Positions 10,531 to 23,300 of a stretch of DNA of 64,000 nt are shown piece after piece. The position numbers were made by a program, and so were the translations under genes. How positions within the stretch are numbered: position 1 is the first letter of the stretch; every line of letters starts with the position of its first letter. Source of the stretch: Sanguinoderma infundibulare. Lineage: Eukaryota > Basidiomycota > Agaricomycetes > Polyporales > Polyporaceae. The notes under the pieces are model-generated. The model was given only the letters and a program-made list of their open reading frames with translations, was not told where the DNA came from and ran no database searches. The stretch lies in NCBI GenBank assembly GCA_032821775.1, contig JAVLRN010000006.1, positions 1,240,001 through 1,304,000 of the forward strand, read 5' to 3'.

Positions 10531-12613
10531 ATGGCTCCCGCTCTCCTCACCGATGTCCCGCTGCAGGTGTCCGACGTCCGGTCCCCCACGTCGGCGAAGC
10601 TTGCCGCGGTCTTTTCCCCGACGTCCGCAAAGCTTTCTTCGGCAGCCTTCTCGGCCTTTTCCCTCCCACTGACGCAAGGACCTCCCCGGAGTCCGAGCCC
10701 CCCACCACTCCTTAAGCCTTCTCTTAGTTTTGGTACCGTTCTCCCAATTCCCTTTGTCGCCGTTCATCATGCCTTCCGGTATCACGCCATTACCCAGCCG
10801 AAAGCCATCGCCGCAGAACACCAAGCCGAATCTATCACGTACCGCGAACTCGACCACGCGTCCCAGCACCTCGCCGCTCGTCTCCGCGCGATCGGCGTGA
10901 AGCCCGGGGTTAGCGTCTGCCTCCTCGTCAAGCGGAGCATCGGCATGATCATCGGGATCCTCGCCGTGCTCAAAGCGGGCGGCACGTACGTGCCGCTCGA
11001 TGGCGGTGTCGCGACTGATGGCATCCTCTCCCATGTGCTATCCGACGCAGCACCACTCGTCGTTTTGGCCTCAGCCCCGTTCGCGGCGCGGCCTGGCCAG
11101 CACGGACACCGGACGGTGATCTGCCTTGAAGATGCGATGGAGGAGGCGAAGCTGAAGACGACGCGGCCTTGCGTTGTTGATATGACTGAGCCCGAAGATG
11201 TTGCTTATATTATTTATACATCCGGTGCGTGTTTTCTGCCTTCGAAAGTGATGGGATTGGCGCAATGGAGCGCTTATGGCCATGACATTGGCAGGTACGA
11301 CCGGGAAACCCAAGGGGGTCATGGTCACTCACGGCAACGTTACGAACCGTACGTGCTTTACGTAGCGGTACCGACGGATGATTCTAGCCGCTAACTGTCC
11401 TTGTAGTGCTGTGTCACAAACCCGGGAATATCGGCATGCGCCCCGGCTTGCGTGTTGCGCAACTCCTCAATGTTGCGTTCGACATGTGTGCTTGGGAGGT
11501 CCTCGGCGGCCTCATCAACGGCTGCACGGTCGTCCTTCGTGGGTCAAAAGCGGAGGACTGGCGGAGATGTCTGGCCTCCGTGGACGTCGTCATCTCCACG
11601 CCGTCGATCCTCGCCGCCTACGACCCTGCGCAGTACCCAAACGTCCGCATTGTCGCCACCGCGGGCGAGCCGTGCTCTGTCACACTTGCCGACAGGTGGG
11701 CGCGCGCCGGCGCCGCGTTTCACAACTGCTGTGGACCGACGGAGGTTAGTGCGCGCTCGAAGTGTTTTGCAATTCGAAGCCTGCTTCTGTGTCGGGGACT
11801 GACAGATCGCTTGCAGACTACGATTGTCAATACCGTTCATCGCCACGTACTCGGTCGGCCGCTGACGATTGGGCGACCGACCCCGAACAACAACGTATAC
11901 GTGCTCGACGAGGACCTGCGACCCGTTCCTGTCGGGGACGTCGGCGTGATGTGGGCTGGGGGACAAGGCGTTTCCGTCGGCTACCTGAACCTCCCTGAGC
12001 TCACCTCATCCCGTTACCTGCCAGATCCTTTCAGTGATGACGGGTGCGTTGTTCACGTGCTATCTGCGGTGTTTCCAGGTTGACTGATGTTCTCTGTCGA
12101 ATGCGTTCCTCCAGCGGCGTCATGTTCAACACGGGCGACCTTGGACGGATGTTGCCCGACGGCAGTTTTGAGCACTTTGGTCGGGTTGATGATCAGGTCA
12201 AAGTCAAGGTACGTCGACGTCTGCGGGCGACACCGCCTTCAATCCACTCACTGCGTATCTCGTAAACTTCTCAGGGCTTCCGTGTCGAACTAGATGGTGT
12301 TACTGCTGTGTTGTCTTCTGCTCCTGGGGTCAACATGGCAGTCGCGCTTCTCGTCGAGTGTGAGCTTGTTGCGTTCGTCGAACCTCAAGACGTGTGCCTC
12401 GAGACCGTTCGTTCGGCGTGTGGCAGGCTGTTGCCATACTACGCTGTGCCCACAAAGGTCTGCGCCCTGCCTCAATTGCCCATGACCGCGTGAGTTTCCT
12501 TGTGCTTCACGAAGCCCGTCGCTGGCCAACTCATGGTCTGTTTTAGGAATGGCAAGGTTGACAAACGATTGCTGCGGCAAATGGCCACTGACCATATCTA
12601 CTCTCCTTCATAA
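10531..12613 (+). CDS. stand-alone NRPS-type adenylation-domain enzyme
   Basis: Seven exons: 10531-11224, 11295-11348, 11407-11744, 11817-12043, 12115-12208, 12275-12489 and 12547-12613, giving 562 aa. Adenylation core motifs appear in order: A2 LKAGGTYVPLD, A3 YTSGTTGKPKG (P-loop near residues 230-239), A4 AFDMCAWE with the aspartate that contacts an amino-acid alpha-amine, A5 NCCGPTE, A7 NTGDLGRML, A8 GRVDDQVKVKGFRVEL and A10 NGKVDKR with the catalytic lysine. By family, it would activate an amino acid (or close analogue) with ATP to an acyl-AMP. The protein ends 14 residues after A10, so there is no carrier (GGxS), condensation, reductase or thioesterase domain. The first 75 residues are Ser/Pro/Ala-rich and hold a doubled SPTSAKL segment. 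It is divergent from the hydrolase. The carboxyl acceptor must be CoA, a carrier protein elsewhere, or a free nucleophile. Confidence 0.9.
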
Positions 12614-13951
12614 TGTGTGCTCTCAGTTACTGTCGGACGGACCGATGTCTGCATGTTCGTCCTTTGTTTAATTTATTATCTTATGCGCTTCGTTCGTGTT
12701 GTAGTCGTATGTTTAGCAAAGCTGTGTTTGGATAATGTTATAGCAGCTTGGAGGTTTTGTACTACTTACTACTGTCTCATCACATTCGTTAGAATCTTGC
12801 AATACAATACAACTCATGTACCCACGTCGTCCTTCCATTCATCTCGAGCCTGTGCTATTTCATTTTCAGGAATAGCGCCTCCCAGTGTCAAAATGCAAAA
12901 TGCCCGGCATGAACTACCCCGGGCGCCGTCATTCGAGTCGAGCGGCGACGTGTCAGCAGCTGGTCCAGCATCAATGGAAGATGCATCAGAAGATGGAAAG
13001 GCGTTGTACTGAGTGTTTCGACTTGGACGAGAAAGTAGCTAGTGCGCGCACCGGACCAGCGTAAGTTCAGGCTCAGGCCGACAGAATCTTGCAGTGGCCT
13101 GATGTCCATGTGGTGCAGCGCCGTGCTCAGGACGCTCATGTTTCCTTGTCGGGCCCTCCCTACCCCCGGATACCGCTGCCCCTGTGACAGGACGTAACAC
13201 CGGCGTCCGGCCATCAGAGAAAGCGAATCTCTGACACTGCGCAGGAACGCATCTCCGACTCGTCCGGGCCCAGGGCAGTGAATTGGTCAGTCGCGACCGT
13301 CCTTGCACATTCCACATGCTCCCAGCCGACCATGCTCGCAACCTTCCTGAACAGTCAACCGGCTCCATGCATTTGGCTGCCCAATGGCGAGCCCCCCAAA
13401 GCCCGCATGGCCAATGGGCTGAAATTTCAAACAGACACCAGACTGTACAAGTCGCTGTGATTCTGCCAAGGCTCTGCTTATGCGGATGTGCGCAGCCCAC
13501 GATCTTCGTACGCCGGGTTCGGATAGCAATCACAGGTGATCCCACCAGCAATTGTGATCATCATCCTCTCGACCTGACCATTGCCTTCGACAGAATGTTG
13601 GTGCCTTTCGATACTCACGACCACGGCATCTCGTCGATCCACCTGCGCAAGGCGACGATACGTTGCGGCATTTGTCCTTCCTTGCTCGGTTTCCGAAGTC
13701 ATTGCCAGACTGCCCGACATCATGGCCGCATCATCCCCTTGCGCTCGCTTAGCGCCAGCCATCAGTCGCTCTGGTATCAGCTCACACACCGAACAGGTTA
13801 GCGCAACCGCCCCCCTCCATCCGAACGCCTCGGCACTTTGTCCGACAATCCTTCCGACATTTATAGGCGACGTCCCACGTTCCCGCAATTCTTTGCCCAG
13901 AGCCCTAGCCGTCCTCCGTCTCTTTCCTGTCCATTCTTTCCTCTTTCCAAC
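12614..13951. other. intergenic
   Basis: No gene is recognised. It contains the 3' flank of the adenylation gene, the likely promoter of the 7TM gene and only short unsupported frames. Confidence 0.5.
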
Positions 13952-15335
13952 ATGTCCTCCACAAATGCCACCACGGGTGCCGACCAGGCCGCTGCAGCCG
14001 CCGCCTTGCTCGCAGCTCTGCCTCCGCTCGATCGGATGAGTCTCACGGCCATCTGGATCGAGACCCTTCTTTACGGTGCGTTCCTACACGCCATCTAATC
14101 TGACATCGGCTTTGTGCTGATTTTCTCTACCTCTAGGCATCAAGTGTGTCCTTTCACAGTGTGCTACTTTTAACGTTTTTGACGTTCGGTCTGCAGCCTT
14201 ATTGTATACTTCGGTGCTATATATATTCTTTTGTTTAAGCAGAGTCGGGGGTCGAACATCTACCTGTATGCGTTCTTTCTTTATCGTACGTCGACACCAA
14301 TCTAACTAGTACCGAAACACAGCTACCTCACGGGGGCGTCTACGTTGCTGTTCGCGATCTCGACTGCTCATGTTGGAGTTTCGCTTCGCCAACTCATCTA
14401 CGCTCTTACGGACAAGGCCGTCACATCGGTTCCTGGGGGTGCCATCCTGTACTTCCTGAACCAGACGGATCCGCTGGTATTTGCTGGCCAGACCCTCTAT
14501 GTCTTGAACGTGAGGTCCTGTCCATCTTGGGGCGTCTTGATATTCACCTCTCTCCCTAGGTCCTCGTCCAGGATCTCGTCCTGATTTGGCGGTTGTACGC
14601 CGTCTGGGGCGCCGACTGGAGAGTGCCCATCATTCCCGTGAGTCGGTGACAAAACTCGTCTCGTCTTTCTCACTCTGACCCGATTGTCACGAACACAGCT
14701 GGTCCTGGAGTTCATGCACACCGGCGTAGCAATGTACACCGTCGCCACGTACTTCCACGGGGCATCGCTCGAGGACCCCGTGGTCCGCAAGTGGGGTCTG
14801 CTCTCGTGGTCCCTCGACCTCATCATCAATATCGTCGTGACTGGCTTGATCGCCGGCAAGATCTGGTGGCAAGGCCGGGGCACCGTCAGCGCCCGCGGCC
14901 ACAACGCGTACCTCGGCGTCGCGTACACGATCCTCGAGTCCGGAGGTCTCTTCACCGGCGCGACGCTGATCCTCTTCGCCCTGTACATCAACGCCTCTAC
15001 CGGCACGGACGCGCTCGTCGGCGTCAACGTCGTCATCCAGCTTGCCGTAAGTCTCTCCCTTCCGCCCTTTCCACTTCTCGAACGCGGGTCGCTGAGGTGT
15101 TATATTGTAGACGCTTTCGCCGCTGCTCATCGTCGCCCGCGTCGGCTTCGGGCTGACGCACGGCAGCCTGTCCACGCGCGTGTCGACGAGGAACAACACG
15201 ACGCAGCTGAGCACCGCGCGGTTCGGGACCCAGTCCGACACGCTCCGGGTCGACATCCACCGCTCGCAGGTGTCCGAGTACGACCACGGCCGCAAGGACT
15301 CGTTCGCGATGCAGACGGTCAAGTCGGAGATCTGA
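13952..15335 (+). CDS. seven-transmembrane protein of an agaricomycete-expanded family
   Basis: Seven exons: 13952-14075, 14137-14143, 14197-14265, 14323-14509, 14560-14637, 14699-15046 and 15111-15335, giving 345 aa. The protein begins MSSTNATTGA and then has about seven hydrophobic helices, including SLTAIWIETLLYGINLIVYF, STLLFAISTAHVGVSL, DLVLIWRLYAVWG, FMHTGVAMYTVATYF, SLDLIINIVVTGLIAGKIWW and LFTGATLILFALYI, followed by a polar, Ser/Thr/Arg-rich cytoplasmic tail. The pattern (WIE.LLYG near the start, WRLY.VW in the middle, long tail) is typical of an uncharacterised family abundant in Agaricomycetes and sometimes called GPCR-like. Ligand and signalling partner are unknown. Exon 2 is only 7 nt (14137-14143) yet supplies GI and the phase within the first helix. 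Confidence 0.85.
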
Positions 15336-16100
15336 TCGACCCTCCCGTTCCTCGGTCCCTGACAGTGACGAAAACATGGACGCTTTGGTGTACGCTGTAT
15401 GCCTTCGTGCTTGCAGCCTCTGTATTCGTGTATGTGTAGGCGTTCGCTGCTCTACCTGCGTGGGTAGGGTCCTCTGCGACCGGCCGCCCTCTTGGGAACC
15501 GGTGGTTGTCCATACCCCCTTCGTTTCGCACAGCCAACCTGGATTAGGTAGTCATAACTTATTTTACATTCCGAACTGTCCTTGTAGTATACGGCGGCCT
15601 TCCATGTCTGTAGGTAATATCAATATCTAGGTATCCAACCACAGTGTTAGGCGAAGGAACAGCATGAAGGGGGTGATTCAATTGAATGCACATCAACGCA
15701 GACTGCGGTGGTCCCTCCTGTGGGTGCATATGGTGGCTTCGAACAATGTGCAAACACTCGTGGCTTCCGAGGAACAGACAGACAGACACATGGTCCCAGA
15801 AGACAAACACTATGTAGGGCATCAGTGCATCACGGCGAAGTCGAAGCCCGACCACACTCGGGAGAAGGACAGATGTGGACGCACTTCGATTCCGCGGTCG
15901 TACATATGGAATACATATGTATGCCCTAGCTGCACATGTACAATTGTCGGGATGGCGCAGTGAAGGCATGACACCGACAGACATTACGGCTGCCCAGTGC
16001 TAAGTAGGTAAGGTACGGGTCCGGTACAAGTACACAGAGCGAAAAATAAAACTACTATGGACGTCGAGTCATTACCTGCTCATCGTCGGACATTACAACG
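15336..16100. other. intergenic between convergent genes
   Basis: This is the 3' flanks of the 7TM gene and the Bye1-like gene. No gene is recognised. Confidence 0.55.
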
Positions 16101-19100
16101 TCAGCTCCATCTCTGCTGCTCACCGCCCCATCCGCCTCCACCTCCGCCTCCGCCACCGCCACCGCCACCGGGCCCCCCGCCTGCCCGATTTCGCGGGCCA
16201 GTTGGCGGATGGCCGCCACGGCCCCTCGAGAAGCCCTTCGGCCAACCTTGGTCTCGTCCACGCCCACGATCGCCCGTTCCTCGCCCGCGTCCCCCACGCG
16301 CGCGGTGGCCGCGGTCAAATTCGTAACCGCTGTTGGGATGGTTTTGGTACGGCCTCTGGTCGTATCGGTTTGGAAACTGCGAAGTCGGAGGCGGTTGCTG
16401 GGCGTACGCCTGAGCCTGAGCCTGCGGAGGAGGCGGGTACGGTCCCTGGGGACTCCACTGACCCTGCAGGGCACCGGCGGGAAGCGCGATGGGCTGCGAA
16501 GCGGGGACGGGGACGGCGGAGGACGGAGACCTGCCGGAAAGCGTCTGAAGCATGAGCGTGATCTGCTCTGGCGTGAGGGAGTTGAGGTCTGGCATCGTAG
16601 TTGACGGCGCGGCGGACGGGGGCGACATCGCGCCACCAGGAGAGGCATGCGGTTGCTGTTGCGGGTGCGAAGGCGATTGCGCCTGCGTCAGCTGAGGGAT
16701 CTGATGCAGGTTGCTCAAGTGCTGCAGTTGAGAGAAGTCGAGATTGGGGACAGACGGGGGTGCGGTCGACGGTTCTGCGGCGGGCGCTTTCGATGGTTGT
16801 GTGGCAGGTGCCGTCGGAGCCGGCTGGGCAGAAGGCGGAGGGGGAACGAGCTTGCCTTTCGTCAGCACCCAGACGCCCACGAGATAGTCCACGGAGCGTT
16901 CTTTGGGGAGCTGGAGCTGGTCCAGAAGTTCCATGTATTCGGGAATGGGGTCGGTCGATAGCAACGGCACGACGTAAAGCTCGCGTCCTGGCGCGCTGGA
17001 CTTTGGGTTATGGCCCCACGGAAAGATCAGCCCGTGACGTCTGTAAGCCGTAATAAGCACACCAACACTTAAAAGTAGAAGCAGATCGCTTAAGCTTACC
17101 CTTTGGACAGCAGGTGGCTCTTCAGCGCATGGAACCCGGCGGCGTCCACCCCTGGCGCAGGGGAGAAAGCAGCCGCGATGAGCTCCTTTGAAGGGTTGAG
17201 CCGCACTTGAGTTAGGTACTGCGCCGACTTTTCGACAGGGACGCGGCCGTCGATTCTGAGCTCTTTGGACGGGAAGAGTGTCTGCCAGAGCGGCGAGTCG
17301 CTTCCCACAGTCCGCCCACCAGACTGCCGGGCGACGACGGCGACTTCCTGAGGGATGGTCGAGTCCAAAGGCATGCTCAACTGTATGAAGACGAAGTCAG
17401 CTATGAGACGGAAGGAGAGTGTGACAAGGATACGCACAATTCCATTCCAGACTGGTGTCTGGTCGTCGAAAACTGGGCGTGTCTCCTCGGGAGTATCGAT
17501 ATCCATGGGCTCGGGAGCCTTCTCTTCCTCCTCCTGTTCCTGCTCGGGATGGCTGAGGAACATGTCAAAGTCCCGATCGTCCGCTTGACCACCAAGAAGC
17601 TCCGGATCGTGCGGCTGATCGACGGGCATGGCAGGTGATGGAGGTTCTTCCTTGGGTTGAGGCGCCACCTGTGGTTTGGACGGAGTGTCCGAAGGAGTGG
17701 GGGTCCATAGGGCGTTAAGGTCGAACGACGACCGCGAGGGCGTGTCCGGCTGCGAGCCCTTGGCCGCGAAGGGAGAGATGCCGGGAGCGAGTGAGGGCGT
17801 GACCGGAGACGGAGGAGGCTGGGATGGGGCTGCAGGTTTTGCCTCCGTCTGCGCTGGGGGGGCCTCTGCGAACGGGTTCGCCGACGCGTCCACCGGGGTC
17901 ATGGCGATCTCTCCCGAGGCCTCCTCATCAATGTTTATCAGATCCGCCAGGTTCAGCTCGTTCTCGACAGGTCCTCCGGCGAAGTCAGACGCGGACGGCA
18001 CGAACAGCGGATGCGGAGGCGGACGCATAGAAGACGACGACGACGTGGGCGACGTAGGCGACGCAACCTCGACGGCGTGCAGCGGCACGGAGGGCGGGGC
18101 ACCCCACGCAGGGGCCTGGCCGACTACGGGAGACTCAGGTGGGGCGGAGCCCGTGGACTGGGAGCGCTGGGCCTGCACGCGAAGGCGCGCGAGGCGCTCT
18201 CTCTCGATCCGCTCCTCCTCTTCCTCCTCGCGCTCGCGCTCAACCTCACGCCGGCCGGCGCCCGTCACATCCTCGATGTCCTGCAAGCCCTTGTGGGTGA
18301 TTTTGGCGCGGGGGACGATCGACTTCTTGAGGATGGAGTGCGCGAGCGCCTCCTCCTCGAGCTTTTTGATAGACTGCTTCTCTGACTCGCTCGCGAGGTC
18401 AGTCGAGGACATCGTGGACAGCTCTTTTGGTGTTATATGAGACGAAGCTATGCGCATGTGGAGGACAACACGGTCTGCTTTGCTCAAGTTAAACGTAAGC
18501 ATCCGGAAACGCTCCCTGTCGTGGCAAAGTCAAGCGGTAAGTCGAAACGTTCACAAAGGGCGAGGTGTGCGGAAAAATGAACATACTTGTACTTTCCACC
18601 GACAACCGGTTTCCCTGACTTATCGGGCTCCGAGTAGAGCTCATGCATGCAAGTCTCCACATCAGTGCCGAATTGATTGGCCTTGGTCTCCAACTGTTCC
18701 TTCTCCTCCGGACTCAGCTCTTCGGTCTTCTTGTTGGGCTGCAGGTTCGGTCCGGGCGTGACTTCGTCCTCGTCGTGCTGGGTCAGGAAGGGGTAGCGCG
18801 TAAAGATTTGACGGAAGAGCTCTTGCAGCTTCGTCAAACAATACTTGCGGGCGGCGTCTTCTCCTGCGGTCGACTCCGATCGGGGGCGTTTCGCTGGCGG
18901 AGGCGCGGACGGGACCGTGGTAGACTTTTTCCGCTTGGCTGAATTGTGTGGCGTTGGGGAGGACTGTTTCCGAGCAGAGTCCTTCAGAGTGGTGCTCGTG
19001 GTGCTCGTGCTCGCCTTGCGGATGCGCTTGGGACTGTTGGGGAGATGGGATCCGTCCGAGTCAGAGTCATCTTCGGAGTGATAAGAGGGACGACGAGTTC

Positions 19101-20362
19101 GTCGCTGTTTGATAACCTGATGGTGAGGTCTGGTTGATCCGCTTGAGTATATCGGACGCACCTTGGGGGCCTTCTCTGCTTCTGGATCGTACTCGTCCGT
19201 ACCATCACTTGATGGGTCGGGATCGTGTTCAGTTTCTTGTACCTTCGGCTCGACTTTGGTTTTCGGTTTCTCTGGTTCTTTCTCCTTCTCCTTCACAGTT
19301 GCGCTGACCGATGCTCGTGTGACTCGGGTGTCCTCGCTGCGGACGTCGTGCACAGTCTTCATTGCGTCTGTGCCCTCCCATTCCTCTGTAAACGCAACCA
19401 ACGCTGGTTAGCACCTCGATCTGTGGACGATCATGACAGGATCACAAATGAAAGGAAGAACGGAGACAATGAAGGGACAAAACGAACTACACAACGTAAC
19501 GGCTAGTACGGCGTGTCCTCGTCGTGGGCGTTTTCGACTGTGTCCGGAATACGCATACAGGTACAGTTTTACCCTCACAGCGTTGGTTCGACCGTCATAC
19601 GTTCGGTGCCATCGGCTTTATTGACCACGGTCGCGCGGAGGGACTACGGCAACTAGCTACCTACAGCAGGCGGTTCACCAGATACGGCGGCAGATAGGAC
19701 ACAAGGTACGGAACGACAGGATTTGCTGTAGCTCTACGATCGTGGCCGGATGTTCGACAGACGACACATGCGTAGGGTCCGGACGACGGGACATTCACAT
19801 AGTGGCCCAGACTAGCAGATGAAGACTCTACCGAGTATGGTATTGTAGTGATGTACATCAAGGGCGGCGAAGGAAGCGGCGACGAGACGGTTGAAGGTGA
19901 ACGGCGAGGGGCAAGCAAATACTCACTGATGGTTCTGGCGCCAGTCTTCTCGTGGCATGGGGGACATATGTAAGACTCTGCAGGGAAGACGGGGTGAGCT
20001 CGTGCAAGACGCCGCAGAGGGATAGGGGATGACTCACGGATCTCCTCTGCATCCTTCTCGCTCAGCTCAACGCATCGAAAATGGTACCTGGGACGTTAAT
20101 GGTTAGACAACAGGGCGTACAGACGACACGACGAAGGGACGTACCAATCCTTGCAGCTGGAGCAGTGGATCATGGGCGATCCATCATCTGCCTTCTTGCA
20201 TACACAGTAGGTCTTTGAGCCTTTCTTGGCCGCCTTCGCCTTGCCAGACGACCCGTTCATCTTTACGTTCTCTTTCTCGTCGCTCAGAACCGGGGAATCC
20301 TGCGTATGGTGGCCCGTCCTCGTCTGCTGTCGGGTCCGCACTGTGGTCGTTCGGGTTGACAT
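16101..20362 (-). CDS. BYE1: PHD - TFIIS central domain - SPOC protein (Bye1/PHF3-like)
   Basis: Seven exons: 20145-20362, 20038-20087, 19927-19977, 18587-19385, 17438-18515, 17100-17380 and 16101-17040, giving 1,138 aa. The PHD finger (C4HC3: Cys53, Cys55, Cys67, Cys70, His75, Cys78, Cys94, Cys97) is followed by an acidic/Ser-rich linker. A TFIIS central domain spans roughly residues 290-440 (KERFRMLTFNLSKADRVVL). An SPOC domain spans roughly 728-900 (VWNGI to DYLVGVWVLTKGKLV). A Pro/Gln-rich region and an RGG/poly-Gly tail of about 75 residues end the protein. By family, such proteins bind H3K4-methylated chromatin and RNA polymerase II and modulate elongation in the nucleus; the SPOC domain reads phosphorylated polymerase tail. 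Intron 3 (19386-19926, 541 nt) is unusually long and might hide another exon. The RGG tail is not part of yeast Bye1 and suggests RNA binding. Confidence 0.88.
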
Positions 20363-23300
20363 CGTGGGTGGAGAATGCTGCGGTGTGGGAACCCTGACAT
20401 GCTCCCCTGGCGCTTTCGCACTCCGCCGGCTCCGCCCGGCCACGTCTTGTGTCCCAAAACGGAAGCCTGACTGTACTCCCATCGCCCCCATCGGCCACGG
20501 CGGGCAGACAATGGCAACTCTCTCGCCAAATCGTCCACCAGGCCATCGACAATTGACACGGCTCAGAGCCCAGCCGCATCTATGGCTGATTCGCAGGCCT
20601 CTGGAGATCCCGGGCCCGCACCGGGTCTTCTGGTGCAGATGCCAGGTGTCCTCGAGGCATTTTGGGTTGTCTTCCCGAACCGCCATCAGGGTGGTGGGCT
20701 TGCAAAGGCAGGCTTATCTGCGACAATTCGGGCGCGTGCCCCTCCAGGAATGTTTGCCCTCCACCCTTTCTCTCATCCCGGTCTCGGCATGTCTTCGTAT
20801 ATCACGGCCGTCGTGGGACGTGGCGCTCGCTCTAACTCCGAAGCATGCAGAGAATGCAGCGCAGCATGACCGTTCTCTAATTTTACGGTGAGATACATAC
20901 CAGGTGAGTGTGCACATCACGATTACAAGACTTCTATCTGCAAGAGCTCTGATGACTGCGCTTTAGTGAAGTATCTGCGCTGCTGTGCACAGGCAACTGT
21001 CATAACGATTTGAAGCGTGGCGACTGGAGGACATTAGAAACCATTGACGGCATATCAAACGATCTGCGTGATGCTTAATGCGATCGAGGACTGGACCCTC
21101 GGAAAACACAATATTGGCGTGAAAGTGCACCGGTGCGATTGCTAATGTTTTCATCGGATCGCCGTTATTCACGCTTTTACTCCGTAAAAGTTTGGAGGCT
21201 GAGGCGCAAGTCACGGCGTATCTTTCGAAGTGGATACACTTCGATGCGCAATGTGGCGCAACCCTCGGCGTCGTCGTTCCAAACTGTCCATGACAGTCCT
21301 CGATGCGCTCACCTTCTTTTCATAAACCACAAGGTACCTTAGCGCATGAGTTACCTCTCTCCGTAAGTCTTCGATGCATCTTCGTCCAGAATGGCCTCAT
21401 AACGCGTTCTAGAACAACGCCCTAGCTCGAACGGTCGCCTCGCTGTCCCAAAGTAGCTAAGGATGTGAAGTGGCTCGAGCACCCCCCCTTGTCCATGTTC
21501 AGGCAGCTCTCATCGCCAGGCGTGCCTCTTGGTCTAAGTTGAGCTGGTTCTTCTCGAGAGATGCACCGTGCCACCGACGCCGAATAAAGGCAATGCTGGG
21601 TACGTCTGTTCAGGGTTTTGTATGGCGCATGCTAGCACGTCTGACGGTGTTAGTGGAAACATGTGTAGGATCGAGACAGCGCTGAGGGAGCCTTTCGGGC
21701 ACAGGTGATCAAACGGCGTCCGATCCCGTTCCTCTCTCCAATTTCTGATGGAACTGGGTGGGGGCCAGGGCGAAGAACAATGGCTGGTATGGATAGGACT
21801 GCGCTCGTTCTCGTTCGTGTCGTCGGTGCTCATTCTAAGTTACCCAGTAGCAGGAGCATTCCTGCGCTTGACTAACTAGACTATCTGTCGCGCTAGCGGA
21901 ACACATGTGGTCGATTGGTTGATAGGTGCTCGCGACGAAGAATTCCAGAGCGCGGCAGAGCAGGTTTGGTTCCGAGAAATGATCCTTGCTTCAAGTCGGT
22001 GACAGTGAGTAGTGTGCCACCTGTTAAGTGTCCGGTGCGTGCGTTGTTATGAAGATTAGGCTTCTTTGAATTTTAAGCCCCTAAAGTACGGACCTAGGCC
22101 GCAGCCGGTTCGAGCTCCTGTCGGTTATGCGCGGTGCGTAATGATTTGATTCGCGGTGTTGGATGTGGACCGTGTTAGACAAATAGGTTCCTTATAGAGG
22201 TGAGGCATGTGGAAGAGATGCCGTGCAAGTCGCATAGGTCAATTAAGCTTATAGACCGAGAAGACCGCCCGAGCTCACGACGATCGGGTGTCGGGAAGTG
22301 AGAGGGCAGGCGCTGCGTAGCCCATTGAGCGGAACGCCAGGGCAAACGCCGGCGCCAGGGGCTCCGCGGTCGTCAAAGGTCGACGATTGGCGTCCGCGCG
22401 TCGAGCGCGCATGGCGGCCTCGGAACGCGATGAGTGCTCGATCAGACACGTGATCGTTCCATATGGTTAGACTTGGAACCGAGACGCGTCGCCGGCGCGG
22501 CCCACGTTCGAGGTCCGTCTTTGCCCTGTTCCGTCCGCCAGCGACCGAGCGCTGTGAAGGCCAGGGTCGCAGTTCTTGCGAGAATTGCGCGAGAGACGGC
22601 CACTGGAAGCTTCGAGCAGCTGCGTCTGTGACTCAGTAGTCTGCCCCGTGGACGGCGAGAGGGCGGACGGGCGTTCCCACTGGATGTCCAAGTGATGAGG
22701 CCCGCCGTCGTCCGGAAGAAGAGGAGAGGAGCGGAAGATCAATGCCGAGCGCCGCGTTGCTGGCGCGCCGCCTTAAGAGCGCGATGTTCGTCATAGCTGT
22801 CGTCCGGGAGTGTCGTCATTGTGCTCGGGGTCGCAGCGTCGGATTCACGACAAACGAGACGGCCGGTGCCTGTGCGCGCACAGGACAGATGTCATGCATT
22901 CATGGACGCTCCACCGGACGCATTGCATCTGCTCGGATCCTTGCCCCTCCTGTGGCCACGGGACGACGCGTTGATTCTGATATGGGGCCGATAAGTATGA
23001 TCATCTTGGCGGGGAACGCGACGAAACTCGAAGGAGAGACTAGCGTGCATGCGAAAATGAAATTTCCATTCCGCGACCTGGTTGCCTTGGGGGCGCACTG
23101 TCGATTATGCAGAGGCGAGTCGTTTCGACTGGTGCGCGACGTTCGGCGCGGGACGGCTGATCGAGGAGGGAGGCCCGGGGGCGGCAGTGGTGCGATGGGA
23201 CCGACTGGGACTAGTGATGGCCACTGGCCCGTATCGGCAAAAACGGGCGCCCAGGACCAAGTGCCAGGCTGGGTCGGCTTCGGAGTCGATCCTGTCGCAC

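Noticed and set aside
22100..22130. ggttcgag stretch resembling a tRNA B box
   Set aside because: It has an extra base relative to the consensus, no A box at the right distance, and the flanks do not form T or acceptor stems.
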